DNA from: Thermoguttaceae bacterium
Lineage (GTDB): Bacteria > Planctomycetota > Planctomycetia > Pirellulales > Thermoguttaceae
Assembly: GCA_017447745.1 (NCBI GenBank)
Contig: JAFSMW010000128.1
Location: 1 to 49,985 of the forward strand
DNA: 49,985 nt
Direction of reading: 5' to 3'
Below, in pieces: positions 28,594-37,042 of this stretch (the first letter of the stretch is position 1; the number at the start of each line of letters is the position of its first letter). The notes under the pieces were generated by a model, which saw only the letters and a program-made list of their open reading frames with translations, searched no databases and was not told the origin of the DNA. The translations under genes and the position numbers were made by a program.

Positions 28594-29655
28594 CTATTCA
28601 CAATTGCAAGATAAATTACAACAAGGTGAACTGTTCGGTATTTGATTTTTAAGTTTTTCCTTTGTTGAACGCAAATCATCAAGTTGCTTAATTATAGTTC
28701 CATTTTCACTTATAGTTGCAATAATTGTACCCGCACAAGCAACATTTCGACTTAATTCTTGATCATTCTTAACCGTAATGTCTCTTTGAAAAGTAGATAA
28801 TGAATAATCTAATCCCACTTTATCTCGAACATATCTCCACATTTCTAAGTATTCTTCGGGACAACAGGCAGATGTAATTTGTGTACAAAAGATTTCAATG
28901 CCTAGATTTGCGATAGTTTTGATAGTGTCTGGAAATGGATGATGATAAGAATTACGCGTACCTACAGATACAATTGCATATTGGGTTTTAAGAATGTTTG
29001 AGAATAAATTATTTAATTGTTCTGGTGATGCATTGATATCTCCACCATGATGTGATATCGTTGCAATATCAACAACAAATGGTTTACCCCTATTTTGATA
29101 TATTTGTTCAAATGCTGAATATGGAGCATCTGAAGAAAAAAGAATTTGTCTATTATTACTTTTAAGTAAAACTATTCCTGCTCCATAATTCAAGTCATTA
29201 TTATTAATTGAAATAGCATAATCATTTGAAGATGGATACAATAACTCAATCTCATTTTCTGTATCTTTGTATAGCGATCTCGAACTACGAACGCATATAC
29301 ATTCGATAAGTTCAGAGTATAAACTGTCAGTTAGTAATGGATAAACAACGACTGCTAAATCAATTAAAAAAGTAGTATTATCACTTGGATTGAAATAAAT
29401 TTTCTTAATATTATGCTGATATTCTTGTATTATTTCTACCGCTCCACCAGTATGATCCGAATGATCATGTGTTAAGATTAACGCTTCTATTGTACGAATT
29501 TTCCACGCCTTAAGAAGAATAAGGCATAGATTTCGCCCAGCAGAACCGGTGTCAATTACAATTGCTCTATTATTCGTCAATCGTATTATTTGAGACGTAC
29601 CTTGTCCAACATCCAGAAAAAAACAATTAATTGCCATCAGGTAAAAGTATAACAA
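28594..29655 (-). CDS. ComEC/Rec2-like metallo-beta-lactamase-fold hydrolase
   Basis: 353 residues; translation may begin at the internal Met7 (29637), where the domain itself starts with MAINCFFLDVGQGTSQII. Motifs are the DVGQG opening, VIDTGSAG, the zinc motif LTHDHSDHTGG (His63, His65, Asp67, His68), FSSDAP and ISHHGGD near residue 205. These are the features of the MBL domain found in ComEC/Rec2 and in stand-alone relatives that act on nucleic acids or nucleotides. There are no transmembrane helices, so it is a soluble cytoplasmic enzyme. The C-terminal tail PCCNLSCNC is unusually Cys-rich and might bind metal. It is the last gene of a three-gene operon; only three bases separate it from the gene before it. 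Confidence 0.8.
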   Translation of the reverse strand: MLYFYLMAINCFFLDVGQGTSQIIRLTNNRAIVIDTGSAGRNLCLILLKAWKIRTIEALILTHDHSDHTGGAVEIIQEYQHNIKKIYFNPSDNTTFLIDLAVVVYPLLTDSLYSELIECICVRSSRSLYKDTENEIELLYPSSNDYAISINNNDLNYGAGIVLLKSNNRQILFSSDAPYSAFEQIYQNRGKPFVVDIATISHHGGDINASPEQLNNLFSNILKTQYAIVSVGTRNSYHHPFPDTIKTIANLGIEIFCTQITSACCPEEYLEMWRYVRDKVGLDYSLSTFQRDITVKNDQELSRNVACAGTIIATISENGTIIKQLDDLRSTKEKLKNQIPNSSPCCNLSCNCE

Positions 29656-29658
29656 CCT

Positions 29659-30393
29659 TTATGAATTAACAATTTCCCAAAATTTATCTTGTTGTTGTGG
29701 TGTGAGACTTGGATCACCACAATAAACAACATCTATAATTTTCAGGACATTTCCCGTGTGAAAATCCAGTTCAATAACCGCGTCAAACCAATCATTCTCT
29801 TTAAATAAGAGAAAATCTGAAGGCGCTTGTTCATAGGCGATATTGGTAATTCTTCTGCCCAGCCACTCAATTTGTACTTGTTCATTATCAATTTTAGCGA
29901 CTCTGCCCTTCCAATGGCAATGTAAAGGGTTCATAGCCCTATAGGCATCCATATCTATAATTTCATCAAACCACTTCTGTTGAGCAATTTGTACCGCTGT
30001 TTTTTCAAAAGGAGCCAACGATGCTAAATGTTGAAACAGACGATGAAATTCAAATATCCACTTATGCTTAGCCTCTGCCGTAGTGCTGCCTTCACTTCGA
30101 ATATTCAAAACGCTTTCGTAGGCACTACATGACATATTCTCAAAGTCATAATAAATCGTCAGTTTTATTTCCTTTAGAAGTGGGTATTCGGTATTTCCAT
30201 ATTTGATTAAATGCCTTTCATAATATTCTGTAAATAATTGTTCGTTATTATCTAAAGAAGGAAACTCTGCGGTTGTATTTGTACGTTTACAATATGTTTC
30301 TGTAGAACTATCTGGTAATTGTTCATCAAACCTATCAAACGGTTCATCAATGGTGTCATATTGTTCGTCAGGTGTAGCAAGAAGGCTTAGCAT
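29659..30393 (-). CDS. Unknown protein of the TIGR04255-MBL operon
   Basis: 244 residues, not recognised. The N-terminus is acidic and disordered-looking (PDEQYDTIDEPFDRFDEQLPD). The centre (about 75-150) is mixed alpha/beta with Trp- and Phe-rich segments (KHKWIFEFHRLFQHLASL). The end (about 155-244) looks like a beta-rich small domain (HCHWKGRVAKIDNEQVQIEWLGR), perhaps SH3- or OB-like. No catalytic motif, signal peptide or membrane segment is visible. It lies six bases after the TIGR04255-like gene and three bases before the MBL gene, so the three are surely one transcript and probably work together. Confidence 0.7.
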   Translation of the reverse strand: MLSLLATPDEQYDTIDEPFDRFDEQLPDSSTETYCKRTNTTAEFPSLDNNEQLFTEYYERHLIKYGNTEYPLLKEIKLTIYYDFENMSCSAYESVLNIRSEGSTTAEAKHKWIFEFHRLFQHLASLAPFEKTAVQIAQQKWFDEIIDMDAYRAMNPLHCHWKGRVAKIDNEQVQIEWLGRRITNIAYEQAPSDFLLFKENDWFDAVIELDFHTGNVLKIIDVVYCGDPSLTPQQQDKFWEIVNS

Positions 30394-30399
30394 TTGCAG

Positions 30400-31206
30400 T
30401 TATTCCTCGTTAAATAAAGCTTTGCAATTACCATTCAAAATACTTTCAAAATAATCAGAAAGAATACAATGCGCGTTGTCTAAGAGAGCAACAATACTAT
30501 CTTTCTTTGCGTTGTTTTCGTTTAAAGTAATGTCTATCTGCCAATTAAGGATAAACCTTGTTTGTTGTTCAGAGTTCTCTCGCTGATCAATTGCAAATAA
30601 CAACGTGCTAGGAGAACCAATTTTATTACTTATATTTAATACCGTTTGAAAATATTCGAGTTTTCCACCTTCAAAAGGAATAACATCGTTGTTTATATTA
30701 AAATACGTATTAAAATCAATATGCTCTTCTTGTTTAGGTTCTATAATATCCCTGTAAAACAATCGGATTGATGAAATCTGTTCATATTTAACTGAAAGAA
30801 CTTCAAACCTACTGAGTGTGAAATCTCTTGTCGAATTGTACCGTGGAATTTGTCCTTCCGTTCGCAAACATTTCAATAAAAAATGCTTTGCAGATAGAGA
30901 TAACTGAATCGTCTTTGGGATATCATGAAAAATTACGCCAATCAAAGTCTGCTCAAATTGAACCATCTTTTTAAGTTCAATTTCGTTATCTGGCTTTTCA
31001 TCTATATCGTTGTTTTCTAAAGGACTCAATTTATATCGTTTTTGTGTTACGAAAAAATCTGGATGAACCTTGTCGATAAAAGAATTGATACGGTTAGTGA
31101 ACTCTTCGTTGGTACAGTTGTTGTTAAATAAAAAAGCTATAGCCACCTCGCGTACAGGAGGATTCGTATAGTTCGGCGAGTTGTTAGAGTCTGATGTTGT
31201 CGACAT
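30400..31206 (-). CDS. TIGR04255-like protein
   Basis: 268 residues. The pattern fits the sporadically distributed TIGR04255 family: an N-terminal NPPVREVAIAFLF strand, a middle region with SRFEVLSVKYEQ and a LFYRDII segment, and the characteristic end LLDNAHCILSDYFESILNGNCKALF, equivalent to the family's Asp-x-x-His-...-Phe-Glu-x-x-x-Thr close. The family has no known biochemical role to my knowledge and occurs in mobile or accessory DNA. It is first in the operon, so its expression sets that of the other two. The start at 31206 is preceded by an AT-rich region with no strong Shine-Dalgarno site. The family call is by eye. Confidence 0.6.
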   Translation of the reverse strand: MSTTSDSNNSPNYTNPPVREVAIAFLFNNNCTNEEFTNRINSFIDKVHPDFFVTQKRYKLSPLENNDIDEKPDNEIELKKMVQFEQTLIGVIFHDIPKTIQLSLSAKHFLLKCLRTEGQIPRYNSTRDFTLSRFEVLSVKYEQISSIRLFYRDIIEPKQEEHIDFNTYFNINNDVIPFEGGKLEYFQTVLNISNKIGSPSTLLFAIDQRENSEQQTRFILNWQIDITLNENNAKKDSIVALLDNAHCILSDYFESILNGNCKALFNEE

Positions 31207-31672
31207 GATATTATAAAATTGCGATGTTAATATTATTTTAATCTAATTATAGTTAAAGATAACATTTTTTCTAGTAGGTATATAGCAAAAAAAATTAAAA
31301 TAGTCAAGTTTATTTTTAGTAATATTAGTAAAAAAATAAAATTCCGCATAATTGGCATATCCCCTATTATTAGCCATCTGTGGGGTGGATTGTGGAAAGG
31401 TGGAGCAACGGGACGCCTACCAAAAAACTTTTTCTACTTTTCCCTCTTTCCGGCAACGAGAGATGTGATTCTGGCGGGGAGGCAGGACGATCTTGTCGGA
31501 GTACGACCAATAGGTACGCACACGAGATGGCGAAGTCAAAGCCGATTCCAGAACGAGAAAAGAATACTGGGCGAAAAAATAAGAACGTAGGAATGTTCAT
31601 AAATCACCCAGTTCCGGAAAATATTCGTCAGCGTAAAACGTGTTACGGAATTGGGTGATTTTGTTGATAACG
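31207..31672. other. Intergenic region with a GC-richer island
   Basis: 466 bases. The first about 170 are very AT-rich and probably hold the operon promoter. Bases 31380-31600 are clearly richer in G and C than their surroundings, with short open frames on both strands that resemble nothing I know. An inverted repeat follows at 31601-31661. No gene is assigned; a non-coding RNA or a relic of an inserted piece is possible. Confidence 0.5.
31601..31661. terminator. Inverted repeat after the 123-residue gene
   Basis: Arms at 31601-31616 and 31646-31661 match at 15 of 16 positions with a 29-base loop. It lies 12 bases beyond the stop codon of the minus-strand gene at 31673. There is no clear T run, so termination is only a guess. 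Confidence 0.45.
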
Positions 31673-32044
31673 TTAGTTTTCTTCTCCTTCAATTACGGTA
31701 TCTGGAGCGCAGGGGACAATGAACAGCCGACCAGCGTTATCCTTATGAATTCTCGCGAAGAATGGTGGAATTTCTGGTTCGGTTCGGGTTGACATTTTCT
31801 GAATTTTACAGTAATCAGATTTTTTGACTCTATACTTATTAGCCTTTTCGATTTCTTTGATATTTGAACAAGACCGCTGCAAAAGTTTAAATGAATATTT
31901 TACTGCTTCTTTACCAACAACTTCTACGCACAAACATTCTCTTATTTCACCTTCATTCCAATCATCCATGAAAATCTTAAAACCGTCGTCAAGTGGACTC
32001 CCCTCATCATATCTCTGAATTAAATCAAATATGTTTTTTACCAA
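31673..32044 (-). CDS. Unknown protein, TTG start
   Basis: 123 residues, not recognised. The start is TTG at 32044-32042 because a strong AAAGGAGG site precedes it at ideal distance on the minus strand. The sequence is acidic at the N-terminus (FDLIQRYDEGSPLDDGFKIFMDDW) and has a basic middle (IEKANKYRVKKSDYCKIQK). There is no signal peptide or membrane segment. It lies between the PIN-ImmA pair and the TIGR04255-MBL operon, on the same strand as both but separated from each by more than 130 bases. It could be a small regulator or an accessory protein. Confidence 0.6.
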   Translation of the reverse strand: MVKNIFDLIQRYDEGSPLDDGFKIFMDDWNEGEIRECLCVEVVGKEAVKYSFKLLQRSCSNIKEIEKANKYRVKKSDYCKIQKMSTRTEPEIPPFFARIHKDNAGRLFIVPCAPDTVIEGEEN

Positions 32045-32183
32045 AATAAAACCTCCTTTATTTCAAATTTAGGTGTTTGTAAACGATCTGTCTATCAGGA
32101 TTTTGACGGAATATATAGTCTATTGTTTATATGTTCATACTTCCTAGAATGTTCACTAACGTTTGAAGATAGAATAGTATTGA

Positions 32184-32678
32184 TTAAGGAAGATGGTTAA
32201 TAATATCGAGTTCTTTTCTAAATTCGTCTAAAACTTTTTGTGTTATATAAGCATTAACTTGAGACATTTTTTGGGCAAAGAATAAAGCCCTTCTGTAATT
32301 TATAACATGATTTTCATATAATAGAAGCAGTAATCTTAAACTGCGGATAGTTTGTATACCTAGTTCGTTGCATTGATTTATCATCTTTGTATCATTTGTT
32401 ACACAAATAAAGTTATAGCGTCTTGCTGTCAAATATACTAATTTATCACACTTGGACAAAGCTTGCGAACCACTTTGTTCCAATGCGAAATAGTCCTCAG
32501 CATGAGGTGTGATAATCTCTATGTTGTGTGAGACAAAGTCAATCTTTTCAGATTTAACCTCTTCTACTACCTTGGTAATAGTATGTAAAATTGCGATTTT
32601 ATTTATTAAATTTAAGATACTAATATCTGTTTTCGCAATATCAATTAACACACATGTATCGAGAATTAAATCTATCAT
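32184..32678 (-). CDS. PIN-domain protein, likely toxin
   Basis: 164 residues. The start LILDTCVLIDIAK gives the first PIN-domain acidic residue (Asp7); further candidates are Glu39/Glu40 in KVVEEVKSE, Asp78 in SKCDKLVYLTA and Asp96 in VTNDTKM, the usual four-acid metal site of a PIN ribonuclease. The helical C-terminus (about 105-164) is an addition to the core. The gene overlaps the end of the XRE-ImmA/IrrE gene by four bases (32675-32678), so translation is coupled. PIN genes next to ImmA/IrrE-type proteins are commonly treated as toxin-antitoxin pairs. Confidence 0.75.
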   Translation of the reverse strand: MIDLILDTCVLIDIAKTDISILNLINKIAILHTITKVVEEVKSEKIDFVSHNIEIITPHAEDYFALEQSGSQALSKCDKLVYLTARRYNFICVTNDTKMINQCNELGIQTIRSLRLLLLLYENHVINYRRALFFAQKMSQVNAYITQKVLDEFRKELDIINHLP

Positions 32679-33787
32679 TCAAAAAAATTATCCTTTTTAA
32701 GACTATTAATTTCTTCCTTAGCAGTTCCCAGTGGAACCATAAGAATTTCTGCTGCGCGACTAATTGATATCAATTCCTTAGAAACAGCCTCAAATACAAG
32801 TCTACGTAAACGATTCTCAATAAATATAAATTTAGAATTACCGTAAGGCTCAATTCCAAAAGGTTCTTTTTTGCTTTCTAAATCCCCGTATTGGCTTTCG
32901 TATTCACTTCTAAACTGAAAAAGAAAACGTCTGAATGCTTGTTGCTGATCTGAATTAACAAATTCAGAAAGACGATAAAGGACAGTTAGGTAACTTACAC
33001 CAAAAATAGATTTAACAGTAAGAACAGATTTGGCAAAACCTAATGAACAGTACTGTTTCCAGTACTTAATAAATAATTCATTGGGCATGAGAAAATAACT
33101 TGCAAATGCATTTGCTTCCTTTTCTTCCTTCTTATTCTCAGCAGTTTCATCCGCCTCAAAAGATGCAAGATGCATCAATAGGTGTCCTAGTTCGTGAGCA
33201 GCAGTAAATAATTGCCGTTCAATAGAGATTTTCTCGTAGCTATTGCAAACAATGGCAGGCTGCCCTTTTTTGTCAAAAACAGAAGCGCCACAAAATGAGT
33301 CTCTCTCAATCCTAATCTGATAGAGTTTAACTCCTAAAACTTCAAACAATTCTGAAATATTATAAATCGGGGCTGAGGGAGAAATTTTTAAGTATTCTCG
33401 ACATTTCTGCGCATACTCGCGTGGGCTAGATGCCTTTATGTTCAACCATGATTTATGCTGAATTCCAAGTAACTCTTCGATAAACTCATAATTTTCCAGC
33501 CAGCATCCAATTTCGTCTAACATTAAAATGCGACTAGCCTTAGGTTCTTTATTTGAACGATAGCGAACACGTTTTGGTAATCGAAAAGGTATAAATAAAT
33601 CTTCCAATGGAACTTCAATGGCAGATGCAATTTTCTGAATAACTGAAATATCTAGCGGGCATTTGCCACTTAAAACTTTTTTAATCAACGAAATACTCAA
33701 TTCAGTTTTTTGAGAAAGAATAGATTGAGTGATCTTTCTGTCTTTGCAATAAACCTGAATTTTTTGTGAAATATCTTTAATATCCAT
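32675..33787 (-). CDS. XRE-family regulator fused to an ImmA/IrrE metallopeptidase
   Basis: 370 residues. The N-terminal helix-turn-helix (about 5-65; TQSILSQKTELSISLIKKVLSG) is of the XRE/Cro type. The central domain carries HELGH (198-202) and a following Glu-rich KKEEKEANAFASYFLMP stretch with the downstream Glu ligand, as in ImmA/IrrE peptidases (COG2856). The C-terminal about 110 residues are helical and less typical. ImmA of ICEBs1 cleaves the repressor ImmR; here both roles sit on one chain, as in many antitoxin-like or phage-switch proteins. It is upstream of, and overlaps, the PIN gene. A likely autoregulatory palindrome lies just before its start codon. Confidence 0.82.
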   Translation of the reverse strand: MDIKDISQKIQVYCKDRKITQSILSQKTELSISLIKKVLSGKCPLDISVIQKIASAIEVPLEDLFIPFRLPKRVRYRSNKEPKASRILMLDEIGCWLENYEFIEELLGIQHKSWLNIKASSPREYAQKCREYLKISPSAPIYNISELFEVLGVKLYQIRIERDSFCGASVFDKKGQPAIVCNSYEKISIERQLFTAAHELGHLLMHLASFEADETAENKKEEKEANAFASYFLMPNELFIKYWKQYCSLGFAKSVLTVKSIFGVSYLTVLYRLSEFVNSDQQQAFRRFLFQFRSEYESQYGDLESKKEPFGIEPYGNSKFIFIENRLRRLVFEAVSKELISISRAAEILMVPLGTAKEEINSLKKDNFFE

Positions 33788-33795
33788 AGCAATAC

Positions 33796-33809
33796 TCCAT
33801 AATAATGGA
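33796..33809. promoter_or_regulatory. Possible XRE operator
   Basis: TCCAT-AATA-ATGGA, an inverted repeat 9 bases upstream of the XRE-ImmA/IrrE start codon on the minus strand. A repressor bound here would block its own translation start region. Found by eye only. Confidence 0.3.
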
Positions 33810-33895
33810 TTTGATTATTAAAAAAATACTTGCTTATAGAAATGTCAAGGTATAAACCCCGAAAGTTATATAATTCTACTAAACAAGTTAATGAA

Positions 33896-33937
33896 AGTAC
33901 GTACTATAAACAATCCAATTGTATCTATTAATAGTAC
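33896..33937. promoter_or_regulatory. GTACTAT/ATAGTAC inverted operator-like pair
   Basis: AGTACGTACT at 33896-33905 is a palindrome, GTACTAT at 33901-33907, and its inverse ATAGTAC at 33931-33937 with 23 bases between. Paired inverted sites in this position are typical of repressor operators. No protein match can be shown. Confidence 0.35.
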
Positions 33938-34242
33938 GCATTAGTTATTATAGCATATTTTAAAAATTTTTTAAGATCACTTTTGTAATTAATACGAAAT
34001 AATTTATTATCAAGTTCTATTTCTGAACAAACTGTTGGCTTAAAATTTCCGAAATTATCCATTTTGAGAAAATTTTATTCATCGACTCGCTCTTTCCTTT
34101 CCGGCCGCGGGCGTGGTTCGGGCGGCTGGGGGGAGAGACGCGGCGAAGAGGAGGCGGAGCGGCAATGCAGAGGGATGGGCGGAGGCGGCGGCAACGGCAG
34201 CGGGAGCGGGGCGGAGAGAGAATCTTGCGCTGCGTAACGACT

Positions 34243-34362
34243 ATGACCGCCGAATGCAAAAACCGCTGGGGGATGCCGGATTATCTGGAAGGCTCCGACA
34301 TTACCTGGTCTAACATTATGAAATATTACAGTCAATCAACCACTTCAACCAAACAGGAGTAA
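34243..34362 (+). pseudogene. Possible remnant of a small phage gene
   Basis: An open frame of 39 codons, MTAECKNRWGMPDYLEG then SDITWSNIMKYYSQSTT, with codon use like its neighbours. There is no ribosome site and it begins right at the edge of the GC-rich island, as though its 5' part had been lost or replaced. It ends four bases before the DUF669 start codon and overlaps that gene's ribosome site. It may be only chance. Confidence 0.3.
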
Positions 34363-34366
34363 AAAC

Positions 34367-34903
34367 ATGGTAACGCTTAAAGGAACGTTTGACGCTTCTC
34401 AATACGAGAGTACGTTTACGCTCATTGATCCAGGCAGATACGTCGCAATCGTCAAGGACTCCGAACTGCTTCAGCGCAGCGACGGCGCAACCGGAGTTAC
34501 GCTTAAATTTGAAATTCAGAGCGGAGATTTCAACGGAGCGATACACAGCGAAAATTACACGATTTTCTCTGCGCCGAAAGAGGAACATCTTCAGTTTGCG
34601 CGCCAGGCGTTTGCCCGAGTCTGCGACGCTTGCAATATGTCGCTGGTTCAGGACACCGCGCAGCTGCACAACATCCCCATCGGCATCGAAATCGGCAACG
34701 GCAAACCGTGGACAGACCGCGAAGGAAACCAGAGAGAATCTCGCCGCCTGGTTCGGGTTTGGAGTTTGCAGACGACGAAACCGGAGTCGGTTCCGGCAGA
34801 ACAACCGCAGCAGCCAAGTCCGGAACCGCAGCCGAACTACGCGCAGCGTCCTGCTTTCATGCAGCCGCAGCAGGAACAGGATCCGTCAAAGCCGCCGTTT
34901 TAA
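34367..34903 (+). CDS. DUF669-family phage protein
   Basis: 178 residues. It fits DUF669: MVTLKGTFDASQYE start, LIDPGRYVAIVKDSE, GVTLKFEIQSGDFNGAIHSENYTI, then RVCDACNM...DTAQLHNIPIGIEI. The family is found beside phage helicases and primases, and its fold suggests single-strand DNA binding, which is not proven. The C-terminal about 40 residues are Pro/Gln-rich (EQPQQPSPEPQP), like the flexible tail of single-strand DNA-binding proteins. A CAGGAG site precedes the ATG at 34367 at good distance. It heads the replication module. Confidence 0.8.
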   Translation: MVTLKGTFDASQYESTFTLIDPGRYVAIVKDSELLQRSDGATGVTLKFEIQSGDFNGAIHSENYTIFSAPKEEHLQFARQAFARVCDACNMSLVQDTAQLHNIPIGIEIGNGKPWTDREGNQRESRRLVRVWSLQTTKPESVPAEQPQQPSPEPQPNYAQRPAFMQPQQEQDPSKPPF

Positions 34904-34931
34904 TCGTCCAATTATTGCCAACTTCAAATAA

Positions 34932-34949
34932 GGGCGTCGCAAGACGCCC
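34932..34949. terminator. Short hairpin with GCAA loop
   Basis: A perfect 7-bp stem closed by a GCAA tetraloop between the DUF669 gene and the next one. It is similar in form to the host hairpins. There is no T run; it may stabilise the mRNA end rather than terminate. Confidence 0.45.
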
Positions 34950-34972
34950 AAAACTTACAACGATGAACAACC

Positions 34973-35284
34973 ATGAACGTTCAATGGGTTACAACAACGT
35001 TTGAAAATAATTATAATCATCATTCCTGTACAATAAAATGGAACGAGAAAGAGATTTACATTAACGATTATCCCGTAACAGAAATGAGTTCGATTCCGGG
35101 ACACATTTTTATTTTGGAAACGAAACAAGCGGTACATTTCTTTTACCCGACAAAAATCTTTGAGATGTTCTATTTGCAGAGGTTTAAGGGGGGCGATGAG
35201 GTTGTCTTCTCGGTTCCAATATTGCATATTTTGCTTGGAATCAAAGGATACAATGGACGAAATTTGAAGAAGGAATATCTGTAA
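34973..35284 (+). CDS. Unknown small phage protein
   Basis: 103 residues, not recognised. It reads as a mostly beta-strand protein with many aromatic residues (TIKWNEKEIYINDYPVTEM, AVHFFYPTKIFEMFYLQRF). The TAA stop at 35282-35284 directly abuts the helicase ATG at 35285, which supports the frame being a true gene in the replication operon. The ribosome site is weak. It may be a helicase or primase accessory factor. Confidence 0.6.
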   Translation: MNVQWVTTTFENNYNHHSCTIKWNEKEIYINDYPVTEMSSIPGHIFILETKQAVHFFYPTKIFEMFYLQRFKGGDEVVFSVPILHILLGIKGYNGRNLKKEYL

Positions 35285-37042
35285 ATGGAATTACGATACT
35301 ACCAGCGCGCCGCCGTTGACGCAACGTATAATTACCTCAACAATCGGAATGGCAATCCCTGTATTGTCATTCCGACTGGCGGGGGAAAGACCGCGGTAAT
35401 GGCAACCTTCTGCCTGGACGTCGCTCAAAAGTGGAATGGGCGCGTTTTGGTTGTGTCGCATGTCAAGGAACTGATTGAACAAACGGTCGTTACTCTCTCC
35501 CGCATTGCTCCCGATCTGTCCGTTGGAGTTTATTCTGCCGGGCTGGATTGCCGGGATACCAACAATTCTGTAATCGTTGCCGGGATCCAATCCATTTATC
35601 AAAAGGCGGAGCTGTTAGGACGCTTCGACCTGATTCTGGTTGACGAGGCTCACTTGATCCCGCCGGACGGCGACGGCATGTACCAGACGTTTTTAAAGTC
35701 GTCGATGGCGTTAAACGAGAGACTTCGTCTGGTTGGGTTGACGGCGACCCCGTATCGTCTTAAATCCGGTTCCATCTGCGGCAAGGAGAATCTTCTCAAC
35801 GACATCTCTTACGAGGTTTCCGTCAAGGAACTGATTGACGGCGGGTTCCTTTCGCACATTACCAGCCGCGGCGGTTCCCGCAAAGTCAACACGTCAAACC
35901 TGAAAATCGTCCGCGGGGATTTCGACCTGTCGCACATTGACGAGCTGATGGATAACGATTATCTGTTGTCCGCAGTCGTTGACGACATTCAGCAGCGCGC
36001 CGCCGACCGGAAATCCATTCTGGTTTTTTGTCCGTCAATCGCCGTCTGCGAACGGTTCTGCAAGCGGTATAAATCCGCAACGGGAGAAGTCGCCGCGCTG
36101 ATTACCGGCAGCACGCCAGCAGACATGCGGGAGAGTATAATCAAACGGTTCAAAGGCATTGACGAAAGCGAAACGTTATTCGGCGACAAGCCGGATCCGA
36201 TCCGAGTCCTGGCAAACGTCAACGTCTTGACAACCGGTTTCGACGCCCCCAACGTCGACTGCGTCGTGATGCTGCGCCCGACGGCGTCGCCCGGTCTTTA
36301 TTATCAGCAGGTCGGACGCGGGTTCAGGATTTGTCTTGGGAAAAAAGATTGCCTGGTTCTGGATTATTGCGGGAATATCATGAGACACGGTCCGGTTGAC
36401 GTCATAACGCCTCCGGAATACAAGCAGGAGAACAACAAAAAGAAACCGTCGGTCAAGGAATGCCCGGAATGCAACGCGATTATTCACGCCGGGTTTAAGA
36501 CTTGCCCGCTGTGCGGGTTTGAGTTCCCCGTTCGGGAATCGTCTTCCAAACTCTATACGACCGCCGCTGACGAATCAATTCTTTCGGGAGAAACCGAGGT
36601 TACAGATTATCAAGTTTTCGAAACGAATTACGATATTCATGAAAAAGAGCGGGAAGACGGTTCAATTTCATATTCTATCAAGATTGAATACCGCGTCGCT
36701 CTTCATATCTGGAAGCGCGATTTCGTCTTTCCGGAATCGACCAATCCTTTCGCCCGAAACAAATTCGTGGAATGGTGGGATAAACACGTTTGTCCGGAAT
36801 TGCAGTCAACGCGAATTTGTCCGCCAACAACGTGCGAAGACTTCATGGATTATGCGAACTGGGGCTGTCTTGCGGACGCAAAAGAAATCACAATAACCAA
36901 AGTTGCCGGGGCAAAATACCCGCGAGTTACCGGATTCAAACTCAAAGAAATACCGAGCTACGATTCAATAAGACAAAAAATTCAGGAAGCGCAAGAGGCG
37001 CCTCTTCATCAATACGGAGATTACGACGGATATGGCTATTGA
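35285..37042 (+). CDS. Superfamily 2 DNA helicase (RAD3/SSL2-like) with zinc finger
   Basis: 585 residues. Q-motif-like start RYYQRAAV, Walker A PTGGGKT (30-36), Walker B DEAH (120-123), LTATP, and the second RecA-like domain ending in QQVGRGFR (about 341-348). A four-Cys zinc finger CPEC...CPLC follows at about 393-412, then a C-terminal domain of about 170 residues of unknown role. It is probably the replicative or branch-processing helicase of the phage. It abuts the gene upstream and overlaps the primase gene by 11 bases, so it belongs to one operon. Confidence 0.9.
   Translation: MELRYYQRAAVDATYNYLNNRNGNPCIVIPTGGGKTAVMATFCLDVAQKWNGRVLVVSHVKELIEQTVVTLSRIAPDLSVGVYSAGLDCRDTNNSVIVAGIQSIYQKAELLGRFDLILVDEAHLIPPDGDGMYQTFLKSSMALNERLRLVGLTATPYRLKSGSICGKENLLNDISYEVSVKELIDGGFLSHITSRGGSRKVNTSNLKIVRGDFDLSHIDELMDNDYLLSAVVDDIQQRAADRKSILVFCPSIAVCERFCKRYKSATGEVAALITGSTPADMRESIIKRFKGIDESETLFGDKPDPIRVLANVNVLTTGFDAPNVDCVVMLRPTASPGLYYQQVGRGFRICLGKKDCLVLDYCGNIMRHGPVDVITPPEYKQENNKKKPSVKECPECNAIIHAGFKTCPLCGFEFPVRESSSKLYTTAADESILSGETEVTDYQVFETNYDIHEKEREDGSISYSIKIEYRVALHIWKRDFVFPESTNPFARNKFVEWWDKHVCPELQSTRICPPTTCEDFMDYANWGCLADAKEITITKVAGAKYPRVTGFKLKEIPSYDSIRQKIQEAQEAPLHQYGDYDGYGY

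Larger units (their letters stand above)
33788..34366. other. Regulatory gap between immunity and replication genes
   Basis: About 580 bases. Up to 34080 it is very AT-rich and contains operator-like repeats; 34101-34220 is an extremely GC-rich island; 34243-34362 may be a gene remnant. The divergent arrangement (XRE gene to the left, replication genes to the right) is that of a phage early control region. Confidence 0.6.

Noticed and set aside
31370..31658. Short open frames on both strands in the GC-richer island
   Set aside because: No family likeness, poor start sites and overlap with an inverted repeat. Left as unexplained non-coding DNA.
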